Part shown: piece by piece, positions 1 to 8,101 of the stretch | Layout of the letters: each line of letters starts with the position of its first letter | How positions within the stretch are numbered: position 1 is the first letter of the stretch | From: Poriferisodalis sp022821985 | GTDB lineage: Bacteria > Actinomycetota > Acidimicrobiia > Acidimicrobiales > Poriferisodalaceae | NCBI RefSeq assembly: GCF_965219595.1 | Contig: NZ_OZ244781.1 | Coordinates: 1,302,001-1,366,000, forward strand | DNA length: 64,000 nucleotides | Direction: 5' to 3' | Position numbers and translations under genes: made by a program | Notes under the pieces: generated by a model | Databases searched by the model: none | What the model saw: the letters and a program-made list of their open reading frames with translations, nothing else | Told to the model about the DNA's origin: nothing

Positions 1-881
1 CACGATCGAGCCCGCTGGCCACCTGGCAGGCGCGCGCCGTCGCAACTGCGCTGGAAGCAGTCGGATCCGCCCAGGGTGACATCGAGCTCGTGCCCGTTCG
101 CACCACCGGCGATGTCGACGTGTCCACGCCGATTTCGGAGATGTCCGGCAGGGGCGTATTTGTGACCGAAGTGCAAGCAGCGGTGCTGGACGGCCGCGCC
201 GACATCGCCGTGCACAGTGCCAAGGACATGCGCTCCGAGCCGACCCCGGGCTTGACGCTGGCAGGCTGCCTGGTGAGGGGCGACGCGCGCGACGCACTCG
301 TCGGCTTGGCGCTCGATGCAATCCCCCGCGGCGGTGTGGTGGCGACCGGATCACAGCGCCGCCAGTGCCAGCTTGCGGCACTCCGCGGTGATCTGCGCTT
401 CACCGGTCTGCGCGGCAACATGGCTCGTCGCATCGCCGCGGCTGCCCAGCCCGACGTCGACGCTGTGATCGTTGCGGCGGCGGCGCTCGAGCGTCTCGGC
501 GAGTCCCACCGGATCGCCCAGCGATTCGGCCCCGACGAGATCGTGCCCCAAGTCGGCCAGGGCGCCATCGCGATCGAGCACCGCACCGGCGACGCTGACG
601 CGGCTGCTGCCGCCGGCGCGATCATCGACGAGGTGACGACACGATGCGTTCACGCCGAGCGCGCGTTCTTGCGAACGCTGGGCGCCGGCTGCGACCTGCC
701 CACAGGCGCTCACGCTGTTATCGATGCAGGCGGGAGTATCGCCATGACTGCTGTTCTGGCAACCGCAAACCGGGACAGTGTGATGCGTGCGTCAGGCCTC
801 CACCTCGACGGCGAGAGCCTCGGTGTGGCTCTCGCAAACGAATTGCTTGCCCGTGTCGACTCCGCAGAGCCGAGAGCGTGA
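1..881 (+). CDS. hemC: Hydroxymethylbilane synthase (porphobilinogen deaminase), 5' truncated by window
   Basis: Cytosolic enzyme that joins four porphobilinogen units into hydroxymethylbilane in tetrapyrrole synthesis. The reading frame is open from base 3 and begins with RSSPLATWQA, close to the usual N-terminus, so probably only about 10-15 codons lie outside the window. Family motifs are present: DGRADIAVHSAKDM, GLRGN and VPQVGQGAIAIE. The cofactor-attachment cysteine sits in TLGAGCDLPTGA (codon 690-692) and would carry the dipyrromethane primer. An internal GTG at 90 is not the true start, because the homology continues upstream of it. hemD follows after about 117 bp and hemL after that, so this is a tetrapyrrole locus; hemA is the gene expected just upstream but cannot be seen. 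Confidence 0.95.
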   Translation, partial: RSSPLATWQARAVATALEAVGSAQGDIELVPVRTTGDVDVSTPISEMSGRGVFVTEVQAAVLDGRADIAVHSAKDMRSEPTPGLTLAGCLVRGDARDALVGLALDAIPRGGVVATGSQRRQCQLAALRGDLRFTGLRGNMARRIAAAAQPDVDAVIVAAAALERLGESHRIAQRFGPDEIVPQVGQGAIAIEHRTGDADAAAAAGAIIDEVTTRCVHAERAFLRTLGAGCDLPTGAHAVIDAGGSIAMTAVLATANRDSVMRASGLHLDGESLGVALANELLARVDSAEPRA

Positions 882-998
882 TGTCTCCCCGATGTGGGCC
901 GTCCGACGCACCCGCCCAGCGACCGCAGCTCTCTCGCTGCACGCTGACTGCGCCGAACACGGCTTCGCTGTGCGCCGCTGGTTCCGTGCGCGGCGCCG

Positions 999-1766
999 GT
1001 GAGTGACCTGATGGCTGGAGATCTCGCCGGTTGCACGGTTGTTGTCACGAGGGCCTCGCACCAGGCCGGTTCGTTGGCAACGGCGTTGCGCGAACGAGGG
1101 GCGACGGTGGTGGTGGCGCCCGCGATTGCGGTGGTGCCCCCGCTCGACGGCGGCCAGCCGCTTGACGATGCCCTGCTGAGGCTGGAGCAGTACAGCTGGG
1201 TCGCGTTCACCTCTTCGAATGCCGTGGCCGCCACGTTCGCTCGTGCAGACCGGCGCGGCGTTCGCCGTCGCTTCGCACGCATCCGCACGGCGGCCGTCGG
1301 CCCCACGACGGCGGCCCGCGTCGAGGCCGAAATCAACCGCCCGGTCACGCTGGTGCCAGAGCGGCACGATGCCGTTGGACTGGCAGCGGCCTTCCCAGAA
1401 CCCCGCCCCGACGAGTGGTGTTTCGTGCCCCAGTCGGCACAGGCCCGCCCCGAACTGGTTGACGGCCTGCGGGCGCGCGGCTGGAATGTCGATGCAGTGA
1501 GCGCGTACCGCACCGTCACGCCCACGCTGTCTGATCACCTTGCTGCCGACATGTCCAGCGCGGATGCCGTCGTATTCGCGTCGCCCTCCGCCGTGCAAGG
1601 CCACGTCGGTCAGATCGGCGGCGGACCGGTCCACGGAAGGGTGGTGTGCATCGGTCGCACCACCGCCGACGCATGCGCCGCCGCCGACCTGACAGTGGCG
1701 GCAGTGGCTGCGCGTCCCACCGATGAGGGTCTCGTCGAGGCTGTCACCGCCGCGGTGCTTGGCTGA
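999..1766 (+). CDS. hemD: Uroporphyrinogen-III synthase
   Basis: Cyclises hydroxymethylbilane with inversion of ring D, giving uroporphyrinogen III. The 255-residue protein begins near GCTVVVTRASHQAGSLATAL, typical of the HemD N-terminus, and has the expected two-lobed pattern with WVAFTSSNAV about one quarter in and VVFASPSAVQ near residue 190. HemD sequences diverge strongly, so the call rests on these patches plus position directly after hemC. GTG at 999 is used; ATG at 1011 (MAGDLAG) is an equally good start and would shorten the protein by four residues. The 117 bp between hemC and this gene show nothing recognisable. Confidence 0.88.
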   Translation: MSDLMAGDLAGCTVVVTRASHQAGSLATALRERGATVVVAPAIAVVPPLDGGQPLDDALLRLEQYSWVAFTSSNAVAATFARADRRGVRRRFARIRTAAVGPTTAARVEAEINRPVTLVPERHDAVGLAAAFPEPRPDEWCFVPQSAQARPELVDGLRARGWNVDAVSAYRTVTPTLSDHLAADMSSADAVVFASPSAVQGHVGQIGGGPVHGRVVCIGRTTADACAAADLTVAAVAARPTDEGLVEAVTAAVLG

Positions 1767-1790
1767 CGCAGCCGCGGTGTGATAGCGGTC

Positions 1791-1820
1791 ACGGGCCGCT
1801 TGGGTCCCGCTTCGGCCCGT
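1791..1820 (+). terminator. Perfect 8-bp inverted repeat between hemD and hemL
   Basis: ACGGGCCG (1791-1798) and CGGCCCGT (1813-1820) form a perfect stem with a 14-nt loop, 24 bp after the hemD stop. No T tract follows, so it is at best a weak intrinsic terminator or an RNA-processing hairpin. Most of the same sequence (TCACGGGCCGCTYGGGTCCC) recurs inside cbiZ near 45161, so it is also a member of a dispersed repeat. Confidence 0.5.
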
Positions 1821-1867
1821 AATTCGACGGCGACTGCTCGCAGGGGCTTGGCCTACGCTGCGAGGCC

Positions 1868-3157
1868 GTGACCGAGCGGCCTCCGACGAATGCTGACCTG
1901 TTCAGAGCTGCTCAACGTGTGATTCCGGGCGGCGTGAATTCGCCGGTGCGGGCGTTCGGGTCGGTCGGCGGCACGCCGTACTTCGTTGCACGAGCCGAAG
2001 GGCCGTACGTCTTCGACGTCGAAGGCCGCCGCTATCTCGACTTCGTGCAGTCGTACGGGGCGATCATCTTGGGTCACGCCCACCCGGCGGTGACCGGAGC
2101 TGTAGCCGCTGCCGCGGCCGACGGCACGTCCTACGGCGCGCCGACGCAGCGGGAGGTGCTGCTTGCCGAGCTGATCGCAGAGGCTGCGCCCGGCGTGGAG
2201 CAAGTGCGCCTGGTGAGCAGTGGCACCGAGGCCACCATGACCGCGGTGCGGCTCGCACGGGGCCACACCGGTCGGCCGCGCATCGTGAAGTTCGCCGGCT
2301 GCTACCACGGCCACGCTGACGCACTGCTGGCTGCTGGCGGCAGCGGCGTGGCCACGCTGGGCTTGTCGGGCTCAGATGGGGTACCGCCGAACGCCGTGGC
2401 CGACACACTGGTCGCGCCCTACAACGAGGTCCCCGAGCTCGACAACCAAGTGGCGGCGGTCATTGTGGAACCGGTCGCGGCCAACATGGGCGTGGTGCCA
2501 CCGGCGCCTGGATTCCTGGAGGGCCTGCGTGCCGCCTGCGACGAAGCGGGCGCACTGCTGATCTTCGATGAGGTCATCACCGGCTTCCGCCTCGGCCGCG
2601 GCGGTGCGGCCGAGCGATTCGGCGTGACGCCCGACATCGCCTGCTTCGGCAAGGTCATCGGCGGCGGCCTGCCCATCGGCGCCCTCGGCGCACGCACCGA
2701 GATCATGCAGACGCTGGCCCCGACTGGTCCCGTCTACCAAGCCGGCACGCTGTCGGGCAACCCGCTCGCGACCGCAGCGGGGCTAGCGGCGCTTGAGCAG
2801 CTCACGCCGGCGGCCTATGCAGAGCTGGAGGGCCGTGCCGGCCAGTTCGCCAACGGCTTGCGCGAAGCGCTTACTCGATCAGGCTTCGACGCCGCTGTCG
2901 TGCAGGTCGGCACGCTCGTGGGCCTGTACTGCGGCCTAGTCGCCGGGCCGGGCTGGGTCGCGGCCGACTACGACGATGCCCGCACCACCGATGAGCAGGC
3001 CTACGCCCGCCTGCATGCCGAGCTGCTCCGGCGGGGCGTGGCCTTCGCGCCCGGTGCCTACGAGGCGATCTTCGTCAGCCTCGCCCACACGCCCGACATC
3101 ATCGACGAAGCCCTCGGCGCCATCGCCGACGCCGCCTCAGCCGCGTCGCAGGCCTGA
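1868..3157 (+). CDS. hemL: Glutamate-1-semialdehyde 2,1-aminomutase
   Basis: PLP enzyme that converts glutamate-1-semialdehyde to 5-aminolevulinate, the last step of the C5 route to heme. At 429 residues it has normal family length. It opens with the family signature (FRAAQRVIPGGVNSPVRAF), and the PLP-binding lysine lies in CFGKVIGGGLPIGA at about residue 262. Other family patches are SSGTEATMTAVRLARG, IFDEVITGFR and YQAGTLSGNPL. The start is GTG. It lies downstream of hemC-hemD on the same strand after a 101-bp gap holding a hairpin, so it may be co-transcribed or have its own promoter. It converges with the flavoprotein gene ending at 3170. Confidence 0.96.
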   Translation: MTERPPTNADLFRAAQRVIPGGVNSPVRAFGSVGGTPYFVARAEGPYVFDVEGRRYLDFVQSYGAIILGHAHPAVTGAVAAAAADGTSYGAPTQREVLLAELIAEAAPGVEQVRLVSSGTEATMTAVRLARGHTGRPRIVKFAGCYHGHADALLAAGGSGVATLGLSGSDGVPPNAVADTLVAPYNEVPELDNQVAAVIVEPVAANMGVVPPAPGFLEGLRAACDEAGALLIFDEVITGFRLGRGGAAERFGVTPDIACFGKVIGGGLPIGALGARTEIMQTLAPTGPVYQAGTLSGNPLATAAGLAALEQLTPAAYAELEGRAGQFANGLREALTRSGFDAAVVQVGTLVGLYCGLVAGPGWVAADYDDARTTDEQAYARLHAELLRRGVAFAPGAYEAIFVSLAHTPDIIDEALGAIADAASAASQA

Positions 3158-3169
3158 CGCACCCGACGC

Positions 3170-4435
3170 TCAGGTGCGGTCGCGCCAGAGCCGCGCCATC
3201 CCGGCCGCCGCCCGGTAGATGCCGCGAGGGCCGCGCGGACCGGCTCGGCTCTGCAGCAGATCTGTCGAGACGCGCATGGCCAGGTTCCCCATGCGGGGGG
3301 AACGGATCGCAAGCTGTGTCAGCTTCCTCATCAGCCCCGGCTGGCCCAGCGCGCGGGTTGTCAGCCGACCGAGGTGGTGGTATCGCTCCCAGCGCTCGGC
3401 GAGCACAGCCTCGTAGCGCCGCAGCTCGAGTCCGTCGTCGGCGTCGAGCGCCCGCCCGATGACCTGGGCTGCAAGCCGGCCGGTTGCCAGTGCCGGGCCG
3501 ACGCCATCGCCGTTCCAGGGATTGACACTGCCTGCTGCGTCGCCGACTACCACCCAATTCGGTCCCGAGCGAGGGCGCACCGATCCTCCCATCGGCAATC
3601 GGCCGCCTGCCGGTTCGCTGCGAGGACCGGCGGGATCGATCTCCCAATGCGCAGGGATCTGCTGGGTCCACTGTTCAAAGAGGTGCTCCAGGGATATGGC
3701 CTCGTTCCCGTAGTGATGGCTGAGCAGGCCCACTCCTACATTGGCCGTGCCATCTCCAACTGGGAATACCCAGCCATAGCCCGGCAGTTGGCTCCCGGCG
3801 CGATCGGCCAACGCAAAGACCGACTCGATCCACGGTTCGGCGTGGCGCGGGGTGGGGTAGTAGGCCCGCATCGCCAGTCCCTGCGCATAGGTCCGGGTGC
3901 GCACGGCGCCGAGCGCCCGGCCGAAGTTCGAACGCGGACCGTCGGCGACCACGATGTAACGGGCGCGCGCAACCACGTCCTCGTGCAACGCTCCGCTGCC
4001 GCCTTGAGCGATGCAGCCACGCAGGTGACCATCGGTGATCAGCGGCGCTGTGACCTCCGTGCCGATGAGCATGCGCGCCCCCGCCGACTGTGCTCGGGCG
4101 AACGTCAGTGCGTCGAGGCGCGAGCGGCGCACTACTACGCCATAGTCGGGCCATTGCTCGCCCTGGGGCCACGACACCTCGAGGCTCTGCCCGTGGGCGG
4201 TGATCCGCAGCCCGCGATGCCGGTGCCAGCGCGCAGCGCCGGGGTCACAGCCCATGTCGATGAGCTCGCCCACGGCAACCGGTGTGAGTGCGTCGCCGCA
4301 AACACGTTCGCGCGGATGGGTGGAGCGCTCGATGAGCAGCACATCTCGTCCCGCCTGCGCGAGCCAGTACGCGGCAGCGCAACCCGCTGGCCCGCCGCCG
4401 ACGACGAGCACATCGCAATCGAGTGTCTCACTCAA
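3170..4435 (-). CDS. FAD-dependent geranylgeranyl reductase family protein, possibly a menaquinone-tail reductase (MenJ-like)
   Basis: This 421-residue flavoprotein starts with a Rossmann FAD-binding motif (DVLVVGGGPAGCAAAYWLAQAG) and ERSTHPRERVCGDALTP, the hallmark of the geranylgeranyl reductase family. A second FAD patch, WVVVGDAAGSVNPWNGDGVG, lies near residue 285. The family saturates isoprenoid double bonds in archaeal lipids, chlorophyll tails or, in actinobacteria, menaquinone (MenJ). Lying next to quinone-linked respiratory genes, a menaquinone role is the best guess, but substrate cannot be read from the sequence. It begins 10 bp downstream of the stop of the leftward cytochrome c gene, so the two are probably co-transcribed. 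Confidence 0.82.
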   Translation of the reverse strand: MSETLDCDVLVVGGGPAGCAAAYWLAQAGRDVLLIERSTHPRERVCGDALTPVAVGELIDMGCDPGAARWHRHRGLRITAHGQSLEVSWPQGEQWPDYGVVVRRSRLDALTFARAQSAGARMLIGTEVTAPLITDGHLRGCIAQGGSGALHEDVVARARYIVVADGPRSNFGRALGAVRTRTYAQGLAMRAYYPTPRHAEPWIESVFALADRAGSQLPGYGWVFPVGDGTANVGVGLLSHHYGNEAISLEHLFEQWTQQIPAHWEIDPAGPRSEPAGGRLPMGGSVRPRSGPNWVVVGDAAGSVNPWNGDGVGPALATGRLAAQVIGRALDADDGLELRRYEAVLAERWERYHHLGRLTTRALGQPGLMRKLTQLAIRSPRMGNLAMRVSTDLLQSRAGPRGPRGIYRAAAGMARLWRDRT

Positions 4436-4444
4436 GGCATGGCG

Positions 4445-5224
4445 CTAGTGGCCGCCGCCACCCCCGCCGCCGGTCAGGGCGCCGCCGCCGAGATGCTCCC
4501 ACTCGGCATCGCGCTCGGCTGCCACTTCGTCGCTGATCGCTTCACCGCCGATCACCTCGCGTACATAGCGCGCGACCGAATAGAGCTGATGGTCGTTGAG
4601 CACATCGCCGAATGCGGGCATGGCCGCTGCATTGTCGCTGCCGCCGGAGATGTGTGCCCCGCCTGGCCGGTTGGGATCGCCGTAGACCTGCCCGAGCCCG
4701 AGACCTTCGGAGCCCACCGAGATCCATTCGATGAACGAGTCGTCCAGGCTCGGGAACGTCAGCAGCACTTCGCCGTTCCACAGCGGGCGCCCCACCAAGC
4801 CCCCATCGGAACCAGCACCGTCGCCGCCGTGACAGCTCGAGCACCGCACTGCGTAGGTGGCCGCGCCCTCGTTGATGGCGGTGATCGGTTCGGGGGGCGG
4901 CTCGGTCAGCTTCACGTACACGAACGCCCACAGCGGCAGGCAGAACAGCACGGGCAGCACCCAGATCGGAATCCGATGCCGTGTCTGGGCCGCAATCACC
5001 CATGACGGATCGGGCGGAGCCTCAGGTTCGACCTCGAGCTGTGCCGCCTCGCGCGCGGCAGCAATCATCTCGGCTTGGGTCGGCCCAGCGGCCGCAGCTG
5101 CTCCGGCTGCGGGCGCCGCTGCGCCCGCATCACCGCCGCCACCGCTGCCGTCGTCTTCGAGGACCCCCAGCGCGATGCGACGCTGTCGCGAGCGCTCCAG
5201 CAGGTACTCGGGAACTTCGGTCAC
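4445..5224 (-). CDS. Membrane-anchored monoheme cytochrome c
   Basis: A 259-residue protein with a cytoplasmic N-terminal part rich in Ala, Gly and Pro, one membrane helix (about residues 85-104, IPIWVLPVLFCLPLWAFVYV) and an outer heme domain. The heme is attached at CSSCH (128-132), with a likely axial Met near residue 202 in AAAMPAFGD. The tail is glycine-rich. The frame stays open upstream to 5446, but GTG at 5224 is chosen because GGAGG lies 5 nt before it and because the resulting start, VTEVPEYLLERSRQRR, matches the start of the cytochrome b C-terminal subunit at 7322 (MTEIPEHLLRRS). It is divergent from the cytochrome b operon and probably accepts electrons from it. Confidence 0.88.
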   Translation of the reverse strand: MTEVPEYLLERSRQRRIALGVLEDDGSGGGGDAGAAAPAAGAAAAAGPTQAEMIAAAREAAQLEVEPEAPPDPSWVIAAQTRHRIPIWVLPVLFCLPLWAFVYVKLTEPPPEPITAINEGAATYAVRCSSCHGGDGAGSDGGLVGRPLWNGEVLLTFPSLDDSFIEWISVGSEGLGLGQVYGDPNRPGGAHISGGSDNAAAMPAFGDVLNDHQLYSVARYVREVIGGEAISDEVAAERDAEWEHLGGGALTGGGGGGGH

Positions 5225-5567
5225 GGGATCCTCCGCGGGGTCGCCCCCAGGGGTTCTGGCACAGCGGCAGTGCCAAGTTCGCAGGGCACGATACGCGCCC
5301 GAGCGCACCGAGGCGCAAGTCTGCCATGCAGCCACGCCGATGGCGCAGACTGCCACACCTGATTGGGCCATCCGATAAGGCCGTCCGAATGGGTCAGCCC
5401 GAATTGTGGCGAGTGCTGGCTGTCGTGCTAGAACATCACGCGCCATGGCCGGGGCGCCGGTAATCTTTGCCCCGGTCTCGCTGCGGCTGGCGCACTCGAT
5501 GCACTATCGATTGGGTCGGTCGCAACAGTCCTGACACGCCGACGGGAGAACGCGGGAGGAACACCGA
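5225..5567. promoter_or_regulatory. Divergent intergenic region between cytochrome c and the cytochrome b operon
   Basis: These 343 bp separate the leftward cytochrome c gene from the rightward operon and should hold both promoters. A clear Shine-Dalgarno (GGGAGG, 5554-5559) precedes the GTG at 5568 by 8 nt. TTGTGG (5404-5409) and TAGAAC (5429-5434) could be a weak -35/-10 pair for the rightward operon, but the 19-bp spacing is long. No credible gene was found; the frame that extends the cytochrome c upstream lacks any protein-like pattern. Confidence 0.45.
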
Positions 5568-6002
5568 GTGGTTGCACTCGTCACATCGATCCTCGTCACC
5601 GCGCTGATGGTCTACCTGCTCGTGTGGTACGGCAAGCGCCGGCCGACCGATCGCCCCACTACTTGGGGCGAAGCCATGCTGGGGGCCGCCTACGTCTTCA
5701 TGCTGATGCTGCTGGTCTTCGGCATCGTGCCCGACCGCTGGATCCGCCTGACCGACAACGAGTGGGGCTGGTCGGTGGAGCGCTTCCTGGTCACCGAAGG
5801 CCAGTTCATGGAGTCGCCGATCCTGTTCCCGCCGACGCGCATCGACCTCAAGAAGGTCAGCGACATCGTGGTCGTCATCGAGCACCTCATCGCGTTCATC
5901 GGATTGCCGGTGCTGGCGATGTGGTGGCAGAAGCGCGACAAGGCCCAACCCGCCGCCGAGCCGATCTCCGACTACGGCCGTCCACTGGTCAAGGGCAACT
6001 GA
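5568..6002 (+). CDS. Unknown 3-TM membrane protein opening the cytochrome b operon
   Basis: I do not recognise this 144-residue protein. It has three predicted membrane helices (about residues 2-22, 36-55 and 98-121). Between helices 2 and 3 is a conserved-looking loop with WIRLTDNEWGWSVERFLVTE, and the C-terminus is short and charged. No heme or metal ligands stand out. The start is GTG with a strong Shine-Dalgarno. It ends 11 bp before the ferredoxin gene and is the first gene of an operon encoding a b6f-like complex, so it may be a small complex subunit or an anchor for the soluble ferredoxin. That role is inference from position only. Confidence 0.8.
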   Translation: MVALVTSILVTALMVYLLVWYGKRRPTDRPTTWGEAMLGAAYVFMLMLLVFGIVPDRWIRLTDNEWGWSVERFLVTEGQFMESPILFPPTRIDLKKVSDIVVVIEHLIAFIGLPVLAMWWQKRDKAQPAAEPISDYGRPLVKGN

Positions 6003-6013
6003 GGGCAAGACGA

Positions 6014-6430
6014 ATGGCTGCGAACGACGCGAACCCGCCGATGCCCAAGTTCCGGGACGACTACCTGCTGCAGCAGGTCGACGCCTCGTACCTCGATGCA
6101 GCCGTCAAGCCCAAGCAGTTCATCAACATCGACCAGTCCGAGTGCATCCAGTGCGAGGGCTGCGTCGACATCTGCCCGTGGAAGTGCATCTGGTACGTGT
6201 CCACAGAGGCGGTCGACGAGGCCGTCGGCGTGGACCTGCCGGGGCTGGATCCCACCGACAACGCCATCTTCATCATCGACGACGACGTGTGCACCCGCTG
6301 CGCACTGTGCGTCGACCGCTGCCCGACCGGCGTGATCACGCTGGGGCGGGTCAGCAACAACCCTCCGCCGTCGGGCGACGTCCACGGCCGCACCCACACC
6401 CACGGTTACGCCTACGGGATGCGCCTGTAG
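6014..6430 (+). CDS. 2[4Fe-4S] ferredoxin within the cytochrome b operon
   Basis: A 138-residue iron-sulfur protein with two complete cluster motifs: CIQCEGCVDIC at residues 44-54 followed by P, and CTRCALCVDRC at 93-103 followed by P. An extra cysteine at 58 (PWKC) follows the first motif. A segment of about 35 residues between the motifs is longer than in classical ferredoxins. ATG at 6014 is chosen over the longer open frame, which runs back to 5624 only by overlapping the preceding gene. No signal peptide is visible, so it should act on the cytoplasmic side. Its place between a membrane protein and cytochrome b suggests it passes electrons to or from the quinol complex. Confidence 0.92.
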   Translation: MAANDANPPMPKFRDDYLLQQVDASYLDAAVKPKQFINIDQSECIQCEGCVDICPWKCIWYVSTEAVDEAVGVDLPGLDPTDNAIFIIDDDVCTRCALCVDRCPTGVITLGRVSNNPPPSGDVHGRTHTHGYAYGMRL

Positions 6431-6493
6431 GCCGGCGGGAATGCCCGTACTGCTGAGACTGCGAAGGACCCGGTCCACCTAGATCGAAGAGAT

Positions 6494-7294
6494 ATGGCGA
6501 ACACGCTCGAGTCCCCCGATACCAAGCCGAAGCTGCCGCAGCGTCTCCAGAACGCGCAGCAGCAGGCGGCCGATTGGATGCAGGACAGCCAGTTCTGGAC
6601 GTCGATCTTCCGGCCCGGGTCGATCTTCCGCAAGGGCTACACCGACAGCCCCCGGAACCGGTCCTACGTCATCATGAACAGCGTCCTGTACCACCTTCAC
6701 CCGGTGAAGGTGAAGCGGCACGCCGTAAAGGTGAGCTACACGTTGTGCCTGGGCGGTCTGAGCTTCTTCCTGTTCATCCTGCTGACGATCACGGGCATCT
6801 TCCTGATGTTCTTCTACCGGCCGACCGACACGGCCGCGTGGGCAGACATCGAGAGCCTCCACACGCAGGTGGCGTTCGGCCTGCTCGTGCGCAACATGCA
6901 CCGATGGGCCGCGCACCTCATGGTGATCACCGTGTTCCTGCACATGGCCCGCGTCTTCTATCACGGTGCCTACAAGGCACCGCGAGAATTCAATTGGGTC
7001 GTCGGCGTCATGCTGCTGCAGCTCACGTTGCTGCTTGCCTTCACCGGCTACCTGCTGCCGTGGGACCAGCTCGCGCTGTGGGCGGTCACGGTGGGCACGA
7101 ACATGATGGGCTTTACGCCGGTATTCGGCGAACAAGTCCGGTTCGTCCTACTAGGCGGCCAACAGATCGGAGCAGAGACGTTATTGCGCTGGTACGTGCT
7201 GCACGTCTTGATGCTCCCCTTTGTCATCGTCATCTTCATGGCGATCCACTTCTGGAGAGTGAGAAAGGACGGAGGCATTTCGGGGCCGCTGTAG
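6494..7294 (+). CDS. Cytochrome b N-terminal half (b6-type)
   Basis: A 266-residue integral membrane protein that binds the two b hemes of a quinol:cytochrome c oxidoreductase. Heme ligands are His136 and His150 in NMHRWAAHLMVITVFLHMAR and His237 and His252 in YVLHVLMLPFVIVIFMAIHF. The second pair is separated by 14 residues, the b6 spacing, rather than 13 as in mitochondrial cytochrome b. GYLLPWDQLALWA (about 185-197) is the Qo-side signature. An N-terminal cytoplasmic stretch of about 60 residues is rich in Gln and basic residues. The C-terminal half of the protein is encoded separately by the next gene, as in b6f complexes. Confidence 0.95.
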   Translation: MANTLESPDTKPKLPQRLQNAQQQAADWMQDSQFWTSIFRPGSIFRKGYTDSPRNRSYVIMNSVLYHLHPVKVKRHAVKVSYTLCLGGLSFFLFILLTITGIFLMFFYRPTDTAAWADIESLHTQVAFGLLVRNMHRWAAHLMVITVFLHMARVFYHGAYKAPREFNWVVGVMLLQLTLLLAFTGYLLPWDQLALWAVTVGTNMMGFTPVFGEQVRFVLLGGQQIGAETLLRWYVLHVLMLPFVIVIFMAIHFWRVRKDGGISGPL

Positions 7295-7321
7295 GAAGCC
7301 TGAACGTCCCGAGCCATCAGC

Positions 7322-8089
7322 ATGACTGAGATCCCCGAACACCTCCTGCGCCGGAGCGCCGAAGCCAGGGCCCGCGCAACCGGCGCGCCCGCAGCCGGCG
7401 AGGGCGAGGCGCCGGCTGCCGCGCAGCCCGACGACGATGACGGTGTCGCGATCCCTCGCTCACTGCTGGAAGCCAGCCAGCAGCCCGGCGGTGCGCCCGC
7501 GGTCGCGGGCATGGCCCCGGCGGGCGGCCCCGCGGCTGCCGGCGGGGGGGTGGCTACCGCGCTGCCGCCGCTGATGGCAGGGCCTGCAGGCAACACTCAC
7601 CGGCTGCTGACGGTCGTCAAGTCGGGTTCCATCCAGGACGTCAAGGCCAGCCCGGGCGACAAGGTCCACGTCTGGCCGCACTTGCTGGCCGCCGAATTCA
7701 CCGCAGCACTGTTCATCACGGCCTTCACGCTGGTCTTCTCGCTGTTCATCAATGCACCGCTGCTCGAGCTCGCCAACCACAACGAGACGCCCAACCCGTC
7801 CAAGGCGCCGTGGTACTTCCTGGGCCTGCAGGAACTGCTCACGATGTTCGACCCGATGATCGCCGGCGTGACGATCCCCGGCGTCGCGCTCATACTGCTG
7901 GCCTTCGCCCCCTATGTCGACAAGAACCCGTCTCTGCGCCCCGAAGACCGCAAGTTCGCCATCTCGGTCCAGACGATCCACCTCATGTTCTGGGCAGTGC
8001 TGGTGATCATCGGCTCGTTCTTCCGGGGGCAGGGCTTCAACTTCACCTACCCGTGGGACACCGGTCTGCACGGCATCTTCCACCTGTAG
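7322..8089 (+). CDS. Cytochrome b C-terminal half (subunit IV-like) with long N-terminal extension
   Basis: This 255-residue protein supplies the C-terminal helices of cytochrome b. About 95 residues of Ala/Gly/Pro-rich sequence precede the membrane part. They begin MTEIPEHLLRRSAEAR, and a related IPRSLLEASQQ follows at residues 44-54. The first matches the start of the cytochrome c at 5224. The Qo-site motif is APWY (in NPSKAPWYFLGLQELL), where bc1 and many b6f enzymes have PEWY, so it belongs to the PPWY-like variants often linked to low-potential quinones. Three helices follow, as expected for subunit IV. It sits 27 bp after the N-terminal half. Confidence 0.93.
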   Translation: MTEIPEHLLRRSAEARARATGAPAAGEGEAPAAAQPDDDDGVAIPRSLLEASQQPGGAPAVAGMAPAGGPAAAGGGVATALPPLMAGPAGNTHRLLTVVKSGSIQDVKASPGDKVHVWPHLLAAEFTAALFITAFTLVFSLFINAPLLELANHNETPNPSKAPWYFLGLQELLTMFDPMIAGVTIPGVALILLAFAPYVDKNPSLRPEDRKFAISVQTIHLMFWAVLVIIGSFFRGQGFNFTYPWDTGLHGIFHL

Positions 8090-8101
8090 GAGCACGTCGG
8101 C

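Noticed and set aside
3374..5005. A 543-codon open frame on the + strand
   Set aside because: It runs antisense across the flavoprotein and cytochrome c genes, has no protein-like motif, and results from GC-rich codon bias.
5225..5446. Upstream extension of the cytochrome c frame by 74 codons
   Set aside because: A strong ribosome site and the shared TEVPEYLLERS start favour GTG 5224; the extension lacks a signal-peptide pattern.
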